DNA of 64,000 nt from Methyloceanibacter methanicus (GTDB lineage Bacteria; Pseudomonadota; Alphaproteobacteria; Rhizobiales; Methyloligellaceae). Positions 26,683 to 36,591 of the stretch are shown here, piece by piece. Both the position numbers and the translations under genes were made by a program. The notes below the pieces were generated by a model. It searched no databases. It saw only the letters and a list, made by a program, of their open reading frames with translations, and was not told where the DNA came from. Where the stretch lies: assembly GCF_001723285.1 (NCBI RefSeq), contig NZ_LPWG01000005.1, forward strand, positions 90,137-154,136, in the 5' to 3' direction. How positions within the stretch are numbered: position 1 is the first letter of the stretch; the number at the start of each line of letters is the position of its first letter.

Positions 26683-27101
26683 GCGAACCTTTGAAACAAG
26701 TCGCGGCATTGCCCGTGGTCGAGACCTCGGAGGGCCCGCAGGTGCTCCTGATCACCACGCGCGGGCGCGGCCGTTGGACGATCCCGAAGGGATGGCCCAA
26801 ACAGGGGACTCCGGACAGCGAGATGGCCGCGATCGAGGCCGCCGAGGAGGCCGGTGTCACCGGCAAGATCGACAAGACGCCGATCGGTTCGTTTACGTAC
26901 ACCAAGCGGCTGCATTTCTACTCCTGGGCCAAATGTGTCGTCGACGTCTACCGGCTGCGCGTCAAGACGCATCGGCTGGACTGGCAGGAGAAGGGCGCTC
27001 GGAAGGTCCGCTGGGCTTCGCCCGACGAGGCGGCCTCGCTCGTCGCGGACGCCGAACTCGCGTCTTTGCTGCGAAGCATTTTCCGGTTGGAAGCCGCCTA
27101 A
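26679..27101 (+). CDS. Nudix hydrolase
   Basis: A 140-residue Nudix protein resembling the diphosphoinositol/diadenosine-polyphosphate branch: RGRWTIPKGWPKQGTPDSEM then AAIEAAEEAGVTG. The metal-binding AAEEAG glutamates are present. The upstream Glu of the Nudix box is replaced by Thr and the box Arg by Ile, as read; related alphaproteobacterial proteins also have a relaxed box. It is translationally coupled to tesA through an ATGA overlap. The substrate is unknown. Confidence 0.85.
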   Translation: MSEPLKQVAALPVVETSEGPQVLLITTRGRGRWTIPKGWPKQGTPDSEMAAIEAAEEAGVTGKIDKTPIGSFTYTKRLHFYSWAKCVVDVYRLRVKTHRLDWQEKGARKVRWASPDEAASLVADAELASLLRSIFRLEAA

Positions 27102-27208
27102 GCAATCTCCAAGGCAAGAGGGCGTGCCCCGGGCGATGCCCCGGGCCATTGAGTGTGCGCACGCGAATGCCCAAATGCATTTCTTGGCCAAGCGGGGGAT
27201 AGGGGTGC

Positions 27209-28780
27209 ATGGCGGATCGGGACGACGGCGCAAAGAAGAAACGCGCAGACCGCGTCGTCAGACCGCGCGCCGGTGCCGCGACCTTCCGCCGGCGGGCCTT
27301 GGAGCCCGGGACTCCGCTTGACAAGGACTTGCGAAAAATCGAGCGGCTAGAAGAGGCGACACGCGCCGCCTCGCGCAGCCATGTCGCGCTTTACGCCACG
27401 CTGGTCTTCTTGGCCGCCGCCGCCGTACTTGCGGGCAGCCACGCGCAGAGCGGCCAGAGCGGCCAGCTCATCGTGCTGGCCACCCTCATCGGGGGCTACC
27501 TGGCGCTGACGATCGGCGCCAATGACGTGGCGAACAATGTGGGCCCGGCGGTAGGCGCGCGCGCCTTGAGCATGACCGGCGCGCTGGCGCTTGCGGCGGT
27601 GTTCGAGTGCGCGGGCGCGTTGATTGGGGGAAGCGAGGTCGTCGAGACGATCTCCGAAGGTCTCATCGATCCCACACAGCTTCCGAATACGGACGTTTTC
27701 GTCTGGGTCATGATGTCGGCGATGCTGGCCGCGGCCCTATGGGTCCACCTCGCCACCTTCATCGGTGCCCCCATCTCGACCACGCACGCGATCGTCGGCG
27801 GCGTTCTCGGCGCTGGATTGGTCGGACTTGGATCTTCGGCGGTCGATTGGGGGATCGTGGCGGGAGTCTTCGCAAGCTGGATGCTGTCGCCTCTCGTCGG
27901 CGCGCTCTTCGCCGCGGGCTTCGTCGCCTTCATCGAGATCAACATCAACTACAAGCCCGACAAGATCACGGCCGTGCGCCGCTGGGTGCCGGTCTTCGTC
28001 GCGCTCATGGCGGCGGTCTTCTTCGCCTTCATCGCGCTCAACGTGTTCGGCAGCGTCTGGGGCCTGCGGGTGCGATTGGTCGTTCCGGCTAGCCTGCTCG
28101 TTTTCGGTCTCGTGTACCTTCTGGCGGGGCCCTGGGTGCATGCGCAGTCGGAGGGCATGGAGAATCGCAACCAGAATGTCCGGCAGATGTTTCGCGGGCC
28201 GCTGATCTTCGCGGCCTGCTTGCTTTCCTTCGCCCACGGTTCCAACGACGTGGCCAATGCGGTCGCGCCGCTCGCCGCCATTCTCGAGAATGCCGGCCGG
28301 CCCCGGCTGTTGGACGCGGTGGGCGTGCCGTTCTGGGTCATGCTGCTCGGTGCCGTCGGCATCAGTCTCGGCCTGTTCCTGTTCGGCCCCAGGATCGTTC
28401 GCGTTGTCGGTGAACAGATCACCAGAATGAATCCGATGCGGGCCTTTTGCGTGGCCCTGGCGGCGGCGCTGACCGTGCTCATCGCGTCCGAGCTCGGGAT
28501 GCCGGTCTCGACGACGCAGACCGTGGTGGGCGCGGTGTTCGGTGTCGGCTTCTTTCGCGAATACGCCGCGCGCTACAGCCGCCGGCGGCGCTACTACATT
28601 CTCACGAAGAAGGGCCGCCACGCGCCCCCGGTGCTTCCCGCGACCCGCGACGAAGTGCGCCGCCGAAAACTCGTGCGCCGCTCGCACTTCATCGGGATCG
28701 TGGCGACATGGGCCATTACGGTTCCGTCCGCCGCGGCCCTCGCCGCACTGATCTATATTGCCATCAACTGGATTCGCTGA
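27209..28780 (+). CDS. pit: PiT-family inorganic phosphate transporter
   Basis: A 523-residue permease with about 10-12 helices. Both inverted PiT signatures are present: LTIGANDVANNVGPAVGARA in the N half and FAHGSNDVANAVAPLAAILE in the C half. A basic cytoplasmic N-terminus (about 45 residues) and a basic C-terminal loop (SRRRRYYILTKKGRH) flank the core. It imports metal-phosphate with protons. It starts at the ATG at 27209; a GC-rich palindrome lies just upstream. It begins a run continuing into the lipid genes. Confidence 0.9.
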   Translation: MADRDDGAKKKRADRVVRPRAGAATFRRRALEPGTPLDKDLRKIERLEEATRAASRSHVALYATLVFLAAAAVLAGSHAQSGQSGQLIVLATLIGGYLALTIGANDVANNVGPAVGARALSMTGALALAAVFECAGALIGGSEVVETISEGLIDPTQLPNTDVFVWVMMSAMLAAALWVHLATFIGAPISTTHAIVGGVLGAGLVGLGSSAVDWGIVAGVFASWMLSPLVGALFAAGFVAFIEININYKPDKITAVRRWVPVFVALMAAVFFAFIALNVFGSVWGLRVRLVVPASLLVFGLVYLLAGPWVHAQSEGMENRNQNVRQMFRGPLIFAACLLSFAHGSNDVANAVAPLAAILENAGRPRLLDAVGVPFWVMLLGAVGISLGLFLFGPRIVRVVGEQITRMNPMRAFCVALAAALTVLIASELGMPVSTTQTVVGAVFGVGFFREYAARYSRRRRYYILTKKGRHAPPVLPATRDEVRRRKLVRRSHFIGIVATWAITVPSAAALAALIYIAINWIR

Positions 28781-28803
28781 GGGCGGGGAGGCGCGGCGCG
28801 GGC

Positions 28804-29412
28804 GTGGCCACGATTTACGATCTGAAGCCGGAATTTCAGGCCTTGCTCCGGCCCATGGCTGCGCGCCTCGTGCGGGCCGGCCTCACCGCCAATGCCGTGA
28901 CGGGTACGGCGCTCGCCTTGAGCCTCGCACAAGGGGCGCTGATCGCGCTCTGGCCCGGCGCGCGCTGGCCGCTCCTTCTGGTGCCGCTGACCTTGTTCGT
29001 CCGCATGGCGCTCAATGCCATCGACGGGATCATGGCCAAGGAGCACGGCCAAAAGAGCGTGACCGGTGCCGTGTTGAACGAACTTTCGGACGTGGTGTCC
29101 GATGCGGCTCTTTATCTTCCCTTCGCCCTGATCGCGGACGTGAACGCGCCGCTGCTGGTGCTTGTGGTGGTCGTCGGCCTCATCACCGAAATGGCGGGTG
29201 TGCTCGGACCCATGATCGGCGCGTCGCGGCGCTATGACGGACCGTTCGGCAAGAGCGACCGGGCTTTCGGCTTCGGGCTGCTCGCGGTGCTCTTGGGCCT
29301 CGGGCTTTCCCCCGGCATATGGACGACGCTCATGCTCGCGGCGATGCTGGCTCTGTCCGTCTTCACCGTGTGGAACCGCGCGTGCCGCGCAGTGGCGGAG
29401 GCACGCGGATGA
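28804..29412 (+). CDS. CDP-alcohol phosphatidyltransferase family protein, variant active site
   Basis: A 202-residue, roughly six-helix protein. The CDP-alcohol motif DxxDGxxAR-x8-GxxxDxxxD is recognisable as NAIDGIMAK, eight residues, then GAVLNELSD followed by VVSD. The first and third aspartates are therefore Asn and the Arg is Lys. It most resembles the YnbA branch, where such changes may be normal. It starts with GTG at 28804. Its stop overlaps the cdsA-like gene as ATGA, and a PlsC-like gene follows, so the three likely form one lipid-synthesis unit. Confidence 0.75.
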   Translation: MATIYDLKPEFQALLRPMAARLVRAGLTANAVTGTALALSLAQGALIALWPGARWPLLLVPLTLFVRMALNAIDGIMAKEHGQKSVTGAVLNELSDVVSDAALYLPFALIADVNAPLLVLVVVVGLITEMAGVLGPMIGASRRYDGPFGKSDRAFGFGLLAVLLGLGLSPGIWTTLMLAAMLALSVFTVWNRACRAVAEARG

Positions 29413-30364
29413 TCCAAGCTCTCGGGTCCGCGCTCGGTCTGCCGCAGCACGTTGTCGTGGCGACGCTGGGCCTTTGGGCCGTCTTGATCGCGGCGACGGG
29501 GATCGTGCTCGCATTGCGCCTGCGTGGGCCAAGCGCGTATCAGGAGCTGACCGACCGTACGGTCTCCTGGTGGTGGATGATCGGCGCCTTCACCTTCGCG
29601 ATCGCCGCGAACCAGGTGGTCGCCATCGTGTTTCTCGCGATCGTTTCCTATCTCGCCCTGAAGGAATATCTGTCGTTGATCCCCACGCGGCGGATCGATC
29701 GCGGACTGTTGCTGTTCGCCTATCTCGCCGTGCCGATCCAATATTTTTGGGCCGCCACCGACTGGTACACCATGTTCCTCGTGTTCGTGCCGGTTTGGAT
29801 GTTCCTGCTCTTTCCGGCGCTCATGGCGCTCGCCGGCGAGACGCAGAACTTCCTGCGCGCGGTCGGCACCCTGTCCTGGGGCCTGATGCTCACGGTGTTC
29901 TGTCTGAGCCATCTCGCCATGCTGCTGGTGTCGGGCGAGGTGCACAATCCGGTCGCCGGCGGTGTCGGGCTGCTGTTCTTCGTCGTGGTGTTGGCGCAGT
30001 TCAAGACGTGGCCCAATATGTCTGGGGCAAGCTCCTGGGGCGGCACAAGGTGACACCCCGTGTAAGCCCGAAGAAGACGTGGGAAGGGCTGATCGGGGGC
30101 GTCCTGACGACGGTCGCGCTCGGTACCGTTCTGGGGCCGTATCTGACGCCCATGGATGCGCCGTGGTCGGCCCTCGCGGCCGCCGTCGTCGGCGTGTCCG
30201 GATTTCTCGGCGATATCAACATCTCGGCGGTCAAGCGCGATCTGGGCGTGAAAGACGCGGGCGGCTTGATCCCCGGTCATGGCGGCATTCTCGACCGGGT
30301 CGACAGCCTGACCTATGCCGCGCCCGCCTTCTTCCACTTCTTCCGCTATTTCTTCACGCCGTGA
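29409..30364 (+). pseudogene. Phosphatidate cytidylyltransferase (CdsA-like), one apparent frameshift
   Basis: About 318 residues of a multi-helix CdsA-family enzyme, which makes CDP-diacylglycerol from phosphatidate and CTP. The first part (to VVLAQF) is in one frame. After a missing base near 30003-30006 the rest, including DVAQYVWGKLLGRHKVTP, VSPKKTWEG and the signature SAVKRDLGVKDAGGLIPGHGG(I)LDRVDS, is in another. The D.GG.IPGHGG.LDR.D signature marks CdsA. It resembles YnbB next to the YnbA-like gene, so it is probably a second, accessory CdsA. The break is probably a sequence error. Confidence 0.85.
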
Positions 30365-30377
30365 GGGCTCTGCGCGC

Positions 30378-31043
30378 ATGAACGCCCTGACGCGCCTTGC
30401 GCGATTTCTGTTCTTCGCCGTCCTGGTGCGCGGCGTCATCCTGCTGGCGCTCGGCCTCACCGTGCGCCACCGCGAGCGGCTACCGCAAGAGGGTCCCGCG
30501 ATCCTCGCCGCCAATCACAACTCGCATCTGGACACGCTGGCCTTGATGTCGCTGATGCCGTTGCCGCTCTTGCCGAAACTGCGGCCCGTCGCGGCCGCCG
30601 ATTACTTTCTGACCGGCAAAGTTCGCAGCTGGTTCGCCCGCGAGATTGTCGGGATCGTTCCGCTGGAGCGCGCGAAAGTCCGCAAAGGCGCCAATCCGCT
30701 GGCCCCGCTCGAGGCGGCGCTCGACCGCGGCGAGATCCTGATCCTGTTTCCGGAAGGCTCGCGCGGCGCGCCGGAAGCGCTGGGGCGGTTCAAGACGGGC
30801 ATCGGCCAGCTGGCCGCCGCGCGCACCGACGTTCCGGTCATTCCCGTCTACATGCACGGCTTCGGTAAGGCGCTGCCGCGCGGCTCCGCCCTGCTCGTGC
30901 CGTTCAACTGCACGGTCAGCGTGGGCGAGGCGCTACGCGGGTCCGGGCTCGATGGCGTCGGGACACGGCACGATTTCATGGCGGTCTATGAAGCGCGCAT
31001 GGCCGCGCTTGCGGATCAGGAGACGGTTCCCGACTGGGACTAG
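30378..31043 (+). CDS. Lysophospholipid acyltransferase (PlsC family)
   Basis: A 221-residue acyltransferase with an N-terminal membrane helix. The catalytic HX4D is NHNSHLD, and the phosphate-binding motif is LFPEGSRG. It would acylate a lyso-lipid at the cytoplasmic face of the membrane. It starts at the ATG at 30378, 13 bp after the cdsA-like stop, and completes a three-gene module (CDP-alcohol transferase, cytidylyltransferase, acyltransferase). Confidence 0.85.
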   Translation: MNALTRLARFLFFAVLVRGVILLALGLTVRHRERLPQEGPAILAANHNSHLDTLALMSLMPLPLLPKLRPVAAADYFLTGKVRSWFAREIVGIVPLERAKVRKGANPLAPLEAALDRGEILILFPEGSRGAPEALGRFKTGIGQLAAARTDVPVIPVYMHGFGKALPRGSALLVPFNCTVSVGEALRGSGLDGVGTRHDFMAVYEARMAALADQETVPDWD

Positions 31044-31053
31044 GGCGTGCCCG

Positions 31054-31548
31054 TCAGAACGGCATGCCGATCTCGGCGAGCGCCAGCATGAAACAGGTGC
31101 AGGCCAGAAGCGTCGTCACGGCGCGCACATGGTTCCAGCGCAGCCAGGCCCGGCGATAGCGGCGCCACTGATCGCGTGCGTCCTCCGCGTCCGGCGAGGC
31201 GGCGAGCAGCACATTGTTCAAGGGCACGCTGCGCAACAGGGTGACGGCGAACCCGCCGATCAGGAACAAGGCGGCGCCGGCGAAGGCGAAGTGCGCGTGG
31301 GCCTCGCGCCAGTTGAAGAGCGCCGTGGCGCCGAGCGCGAGACACAGCAGGGCCGTTCCGAAAAACAGGACGAGGAAGGCCGGTGCCTTGATGGCGGCGA
31401 CCGTGGCCTGCATGGCGACGATCCCGCGTTCCGCCGTGAGGCCGCCGAGCGCGCGCAGGAAGAACGCCGAGAAGGCGAAGAAATTGCCGGCCAGCAGCGC
31501 CGTGCACAGCGCCGCACAGATCGTCAGCACAAAGAGTATTTGGAGCAT
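31054..31548 (-). CDS. DUF1772 (anthrone oxygenase-like) membrane protein
   Basis: A 164-residue protein with four membrane helices and the family-typical end RSVPLNNVLLAASPDAEDARDQWRRYRRAWLRWNHVRAV (read as continuous positions about 106-144). DUF1772 proteins are related to fungal anthrone oxygenases, but the bacterial function is not known. It converges with the PlsC-like gene, ten bases apart. Confidence 0.75.
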   Translation of the reverse strand: MLQILFVLTICAALCTALLAGNFFAFSAFFLRALGGLTAERGIVAMQATVAAIKAPAFLVLFFGTALLCLALGATALFNWREAHAHFAFAGAALFLIGGFAVTLLRSVPLNNVLLAASPDAEDARDQWRRYRRAWLRWNHVRAVTTLLACTCFMLALAEIGMPF

Positions 31549-31598
31549 GCGACGGGCCTGCTAGCGGCCGCCGCGGCGCGCGCGCCCGGACCCGGCGC

Positions 31599-32180
31599 TC
31601 ACCAATTGGGGTTGGTGCATTTCACGCCCCTTGCATTCACCGATGAGATCTTTCCGGTCTCGATGTCGATCTCCCAGGCCTTATTCAAGTTCGTCCACCA
31701 TTCGGCCGCGTCCTTGCCGCTCGTCTCGCCCATGAAACGCAGCGTGTAGTCCTCGCCTTTCATGCAGGACGTGGAGAACGTATAGCCCTTGCGCGGCTTT
31801 CCCGCGACCAGGGCGTCGGCGACCTCGAAGCCTGCCGCGGACCCTTCCTTGGCCGTCACGACCAGCACGGTGCCGTCGTCACGGGCATAGTGGTGGACAT
31901 AGAAAGGCGGTAGGACAAGCCCCCCGCCAAGATTGGTCCAGCCGTCGAGGCCGAAGCTGCCGGAATAGGTCTTGCCGATCAGGCTCTTGGCGAAGTCCTC
32001 GTCGGACACGGGCGCGGGTTCCGCCTCGCTCTCGGCCGTTGTCTCGGCCTCTGTGGCTGCTTCGGCCTCCGCGCCGGCTTCCGGCCCCGGCGTCGCCGCC
32101 GTTTGGGCGTAGGCGCTTCCCGCCGTCAGGAGCACGATGAGACAGGCGGCAGTCAACGACCAGATCGGTTTGCGCGTCAT
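31599..32180 (-). CDS. Secreted protein of unknown function
   Basis: A 193-residue protein with a signal peptide (MTRKPIWSLTAACLIVLL to AYAQ). A low-complexity Ala/Glu linker (about residues 26-58) follows, then a compact domain (GKTYSGSFGLDGWTNLGGGL, YVHHYARDDGTVLVVT, FSTSCMKGEDYTLRFMGE). Two cysteines (STSCMK and VKCTNPNW) could form a disulfide. I do not recognise the domain. The ATG at 32180 was chosen so that the signal peptide begins the protein. It diverges from nagZ. Confidence 0.6.
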   Translation of the reverse strand: MTRKPIWSLTAACLIVLLTAGSAYAQTAATPGPEAGAEAEAATEAETTAESEAEPAPVSDEDFAKSLIGKTYSGSFGLDGWTNLGGGLVLPPFYVHHYARDDGTVLVVTAKEGSAAGFEVADALVAGKPRKGYTFSTSCMKGEDYTLRFMGETSGKDAAEWWTNLNKAWEIDIETGKISSVNARGVKCTNPNW

Positions 32181-32311
32181 TCCTCTTGCCCACATCCCTC
32201 TCACCCAATTCATTGCGTCCTCGCGGACGCCGCGTCCGCGACGGGCGCCCCCAATGTTCGCGCGGTAGCCTATTCAAAATCCCAGCAAGATTCGCCACTA
32301 ATCTTGCCCTC

Positions 32312-33532
32312 ATGACCTTCCGTTCGGGCTTCGTTCCCAGCATGCCTGCGGCCGCCTTTGCCGCACTGTCGTTCGCGGCCCTTGTTCTTGCGGGTCCTGT
32401 TTTCGTGACGGTCGCGCACGGTGAGGAGGGGTCGCTGCCGACAGCGCACGCCATCGACGCCGGCGATTGTCCATCGCGGCGTCTCGACACGATGATCGGC
32501 CAGACCATCATGGTCGGCTTCCCCGGACTCCGCGAACAGGACCGGGGCGTCCGGGCCGTGCTCGCGCAGTTGCGTCAAGGAACGGTCGGCGGTGTGATCC
32601 TGTTCCCCGACAATATCGGCGACAGAGCCCAGCTCAAGGCGCTGACCGATGCGCTGCGCGCCACCCGGTCGGGCCTGCCCCCCTTCATTGCGGTGGATCA
32701 GGAAGGAGGTGCGGTGCAGCGCCTCCGGGCCCGGAAGGGCTTCGACTGGTTCCCCTCCGCCAAGCTGGTGGGCGAGAATCTGAGCCTCGACGCCCAGGAG
32801 ATCGCCGGGGAGATCTACAGCCAGATGGCGTTGGAACTCGCCGGCCTCGGTTTCAACTTGAATCTGGGGCCCGTCGTCGACATCAACTCGAATCCGGGCA
32901 ATCCCGTGATCGGCGCGCGGGGACGGAGCTTCGGCGACAGTTCCGACATCGTGTCGCCCATGGCCGCGGCGTTCATCAACGCCCATCACGAGGCGAATGT
33001 CGCGACCGCGGCCAAGCATTTCCCGGGGCACGGCTCGAGCGTCGTGGACAGCCACCGCAAGCTGGCGGACATCTCGCAGAGCTGGCGCGAGGAGGAACTC
33101 GATCCCTATCGCCGCCTGGTGCTCCAGGGCCTGCTCGATGCGGTGATGATCGGACATCTCTACCATCCGCGCTTCAGCGACCTGGAAGGCCTGCCGGCGT
33201 CCTTGTCGGTCAAGGCGGTCGGGGCCCTGCGCGGCGCGAACGGGCTCGGGTTCGACGGCGTGATCATCAGCGACGATATGGAGATGGGCGCGATCACGCA
33301 GGCGTTCTCGCCGGAGGAGGCGGCCGTGCGGGCAATCCGAGCCGGCACGGACATCCTGGTCTTCTCCAATATCGAGCGCGGCGATCCCCGTTTCGGTGCG
33401 CGCATCCATCGCGCGCTTGCCGAAGCCGTGTGCGACGGGCACCTCGGCGAGGCGCGCGTCGAGGACGCGTATCGGCGGATCGTGCGGCTGAAGGAGCAGC
33501 TTAAAACAAGGACGCTGCCGCGCGCCTGGTAG
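32312..33532 (+). CDS. nagZ: Glycoside hydrolase family 3 beta-N-acetylhexosaminidase (NagZ-like), exported
   Basis: GH3 NagZ enzymes remove GlcNAc from muropeptides. The general acid/base loop KHFPGHGSSVVDSH and the nucleophile motif ISDDMEMGAI are present. At 406 residues it is longer than the usual 330-340 because of a hydrophobic leader (about residues 9-37, ending AHGEE), so it appears to be exported or membrane-anchored rather than cytosolic. This is unusual for recycling NagZ and suggests a periplasmic wall or glycan role. It begins at the ATG at 32312. Confidence 0.88.
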   Translation: MTFRSGFVPSMPAAAFAALSFAALVLAGPVFVTVAHGEEGSLPTAHAIDAGDCPSRRLDTMIGQTIMVGFPGLREQDRGVRAVLAQLRQGTVGGVILFPDNIGDRAQLKALTDALRATRSGLPPFIAVDQEGGAVQRLRARKGFDWFPSAKLVGENLSLDAQEIAGEIYSQMALELAGLGFNLNLGPVVDINSNPGNPVIGARGRSFGDSSDIVSPMAAAFINAHHEANVATAAKHFPGHGSSVVDSHRKLADISQSWREEELDPYRRLVLQGLLDAVMIGHLYHPRFSDLEGLPASLSVKAVGALRGANGLGFDGVIISDDMEMGAITQAFSPEEAAVRAIRAGTDILVFSNIERGDPRFGARIHRALAEAVCDGHLGEARVEDAYRRIVRLKEQLKTRTLPRAW

Positions 33533-33535
33533 CGG

Positions 33536-34981
33536 CTATTTGAGACTTTCGAGCGCGCGCAGCGCGCGGGCCCGCGCGGCCGCGTGGTCGACGATGGGCC
33601 CCGGATAGGTGCCCCCCAATTCGACGTTTGCTGCCGCCAGGACGGCGGGCGCGGCCTCCCAGGGCGCATGGATGTCGCGCGAGGACAGACCCGCCAGCTC
33701 CGGAACCCAGGTGCGAATATAGCCGCCGTCGGCATCGAACTTCCGGCTCTGGAGCACGGGATTGAAGATCCGGAAATAGGGTGCGGCGTCGGCGCCGCAG
33801 CCGGCGACCCATTGCCAGCTCGCGGCATTGTTGGCGAGGTCCGCGTCCACCAGCGTGTCCCAGAACCAGGCCTCGCCCTCCTGCCAGGGCAGGAGCAGAT
33901 GCTTGACGAGAAAGGAGGCGACGACCATGCGCGCCCGGTTCGGCATCCAGCCCGTCTGCCAAAGCTGGCGCATGGCGGCATCCACCATCGGGTATCCGGT
34001 TTGGCCGCGCTGCCAGGCGGTGAGTGCCGCTTCGTCCTTGCGCCAGGGAAAGCGCGCGAATTCGGGCCGCAGGGGCGAGTCCGGCAGGGCCGGAAAGCTG
34101 TGCAGGAGGTGGTAGGAGAAGTCCCGCCAGCCGAGTTCCCGCAGGAATGCTTGAGCGCCTTTCCGCACGGCGCTGTTTCCCGCTTCTGCCGCATGGGTGA
34201 CCGCGTGCCAGACTTGCGCGGGGCCGATCTCGCCGAAATGCAGATGGGGCGACAGGCGCGATGTGGGATTGGCCCGCAGGCCGTCGCGCCGTTCGGCATA
34301 GGTGGCCATCCGCTCCTCGATGAAGGCGCTGAGCGCGTTCCGCGCCGCCTCTTCGCCCGGCGTCCAGTCTGCCCGGAGCCCGCCGGCCCAATCGGGCCGG
34401 GACGGCTGCAGTTCGAGAGCGTCGAGGGGGACGCCGTCAGTCGAGGCAAAGTCCGTGAACTTCGGCACGCCCATTGGAACCGGCGGCGCCGGGCGCGCCA
34501 GGCACGCCTTCCAGAACGGCGTGAACACGCGATAGGGGCGCCCGTCCTTCGTGACAACGTCCTCCGGCGCGAAGAGAAGCCGTCCCCGGTGGTGATGGAA
34601 CGCCACGTCCCGGTCCCGGCACAACGCGGCGGCGGCGTCCTCGCATCGCGACCCGAAGGGCTCGCAGCTTCGCGTCAGGTGCAGGGCGCTGGCGTTCGTC
34701 TCCCGAAGCACCGTGGCCAGGACATCGCGGGTCCGTCCCCGGCGCAGGACGAGCGCGCCGCCATGGGCGGCCAAAGAGGCGTCCAGCGCCTTCAAGCTCT
34801 CATGCAGCCACCAGCGCGATGCGCCACCTTCGGGCCGCGCGTCCTCTGTCTCGTCATCGTGGATGTAGAGCGGCAGGACGGGCGCGCCGGACCGCGCCGC
34901 GGCGGTGAGCGCTTCGTGATCGGCGAGGCGCAGGTCCTTGCGGAACCAGACGATCGCCGGGCGGGCGGCGCCGGAAGTCAA
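33536..34981 (-). CDS. phrB: Deoxyribodipyrimidine photolyase (PhrB family)
   Basis: A light-dependent DNA-repair flavoprotein of 481 residues. The N-terminal Rossmann part begins [20 protein letters not shown]. The FAD-binding helical part includes [22 protein letters not shown] and [20 protein letters not shown], typical of class I CPD photolyases. It starts with TTG at 34981, overlapping the macrodomain stop as TTGA. This start gives the right family N-terminus with only a few extra residues. Confidence 0.9.
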   Translation of the reverse strand: MTSGAARPAIVWFRKDLRLADHEALTAAARSGAPVLPLYIHDDETEDARPEGGASRWWLHESLKALDASLAAHGGALVLRRGRTRDVLATVLRETNASALHLTRSCEPFGSRCEDAAAALCRDRDVAFHHHRGRLLFAPEDVVTKDGRPYRVFTPFWKACLARPAPPVPMGVPKFTDFASTDGVPLDALELQPSRPDWAGGLRADWTPGEEAARNALSAFIEERMATYAERRDGLRANPTSRLSPHLHFGEIGPAQVWHAVTHAAEAGNSAVRKGAQAFLRELGWRDFSYHLLHSFPALPDSPLRPEFARFPWRKDEAALTAWQRGQTGYPMVDAAMRQLWQTGWMPNRARMVVASFLVKHLLLPWQEGEAWFWDTLVDADLANNAASWQWVAGCGADAAPYFRIFNPVLQSRKFDADGGYIRTWVPELAGLSSRDIHAPWEAAPAVLAAANVELGGTYPGPIVDHAAARARALRALESLK

Positions 34982-35499
34982 GGGTTGGCCGTCGCCGCCA
35001 GGGCGGCCTCGTGCAGGGCGCGGGACTCGTCGCCGAAGCAGCAGAACACCACGGCGCCCGATGCCGGGGACGTCCGGCAAGGTCTCGCGGACGGTGCGGA
35101 CCGCGATCAGGGCCGCGCGGTCGGGCGGGAAGCCGTAGATGCCGGTCGAGATGGCCGGGAACGCGATCGAGGCGAGGCCGTTCTCGGCGGCAAGGTGCAA
35201 GGCGGTGCGATAGCAGCTTGCGAGTTGCTGGCCCTCGCCGCGCTCGCCGCCGCCCCAAACCGGGCCCACGCTATGAATCACGTATGGTGCGGGGAGATCG
35301 AAGCCCGGGGTGATCCGGGACTCGCCCGTGGGGCAACCGCCCAATTCGGCGCACGCGCCGGCGAGTCCGGGGCCGGCCGCACGGTGGATCGCGCCGCAGA
35401 CCCCGCCGCCCGGGGCCAAGGCTCGTTCGCCGCGTTCACGATCGCGTCCACCGCGAGACGGGTGATATCCGCGTCGACGATCTCGATCCGGTCTTGCAT
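34978..35499 (-). pseudogene. Macrodomain ADP-ribose hydrolase, two apparent frameshifts
   Basis: About 173 residues of a MacroD-like domain, which removes ADP-ribose from proteins or hydrolyses O-acetyl-ADP-ribose. Frame 1 gives DAIVNAANE. After a lost base near 35419-35423, frame 2 gives [34 protein letters not shown] and [14 protein letters not shown]. After a second shift near 35051-35067, frame 3 gives [18 protein letters not shown] and the TGA. The catalytic NAAN, GGGV and STGIYG loops are all intact, so the gene is probably whole in nature. The stop overlaps the photolyase start. Confidence 0.82.
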
Positions 35500-35549
35500 G
35501 GGCCCATTGCAGGCCGGGACGGAGCACGGATCAAGTCACGATCGTGCCA

Positions 35550-36532
35550 TCAGACCTTGAGCTGATAGGAATGCGCGAGCCAGCGGTAGCCGCCGTCTTT
35601 CCGCCGTTCGACATAGCCGAGCGAGGGAAAGGGCATGTGGAAGCCGCTGACCGCGACACGGTCGGCCGCGGCCATGTCGAACATCCGGGCACGGGTCTTC
35701 GCGGCCTGCTCCTTGTCGACGTCGAAGACGCAATGCCAGTCCGGCCGCGCGAGCGAGGCAACCTGGTGGTGCGCGCAGTCGCCCCAAAACACCAGCCGCT
35801 TGCCGCCGCTCTCGATGTCGAAACCGAGATGGCCGGGCGTGTGCCCGAAGGCCCCGATGGCGCGGATGCCAGGCACCACCTCGTCTCCGGGGTTGAGGAA
35901 CGTGGTCTTCTCGGCGAACGGGACCACGTAGTCGCGATAGAGCGCCGCGTGTTTCGCCAAGTCTCCGGACGGGCGGTCGCCGCTCCAATAGTCGTAGTCG
36001 ACGGCACCGGTCACGTAGCGGGCGTTGGGGAAGAGCGGTTCGCCCTTCTCCAGGACGCCGCCGATGTGATCGGGATGACCGTGCGAGAGCACGACCACGT
36101 CGATCTGCTCCGGCGTGAAGCCGCGGGCGCCAGTTGCGCGGCGAGCCAGCCGCCGTGGGGCCGCGGCACGAAACCCCGTTCGCCGTTGCCCGTGTCGAAG
36201 ACGAGCACTTGCTTGCCCGTATTGACGACCATGGGTGTGAAACCTGGCCGGTACTTGTGCGCCGGGAGAAGGTTCTCCCGCATGAGTCCGTCCACCTCGG
36301 CGCGCTCGGCGCCGCCGCCGATCAGCGGCCAGGGACCGTCAACGAAGGCCTCGGAATCGGCGATCATCGTCACTTCGAAATCGCCGAGCTTGAATCTGTA
36401 GGTCCTGGGCTCCACCGGTCCCAGCATGGGGGCGGCGGCCAGGGCCGTGCCGCCTGCGCCGAACAACGGTACGGCGGCAACGGCGCCCGCGCTCCCGAGG
36501 AAACGGCGGCGGGTGAGGTCCAGGGTCGACAT
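35550..36532 (-). pseudogene. Metallo-beta-lactamase-fold hydrolase with Tat signal, one apparent frameshift
   Basis: About 327 residues. The N-terminus has a twin-arginine signal (LTRRRFLGSAGAVAA), so it is exported folded. The zinc motif SHGHPDHIGG and later AFGHTPGHLGF and FWGDCAHHQ mark a lactonase/hydrolase-type MBL fold. The N part up to GGWLAAQLAPA and the zinc-binding part are in different frames; one base is missing near 36120-36128. It diverges from an AraC regulator 60 bp away, its probable controller. The substrate is unknown; lactones are a possibility. Confidence 0.82.
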
Positions 36533-36591
36533 GGGTGATTTCCTCCGTATCGTGGTCCGGCGCACACTATTCGAGGAAAGGGCTCAACGAC

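Noticed and set aside
33536..35527. Single 663-residue macrodomain-photolyase fusion protein
   Set aside because: The long frame exists only because of the apparent indels in the macrodomain gene. A frame with its own stop (34978-34980) and the proper macrodomain C-terminus shows two adjacent, overlapping genes.
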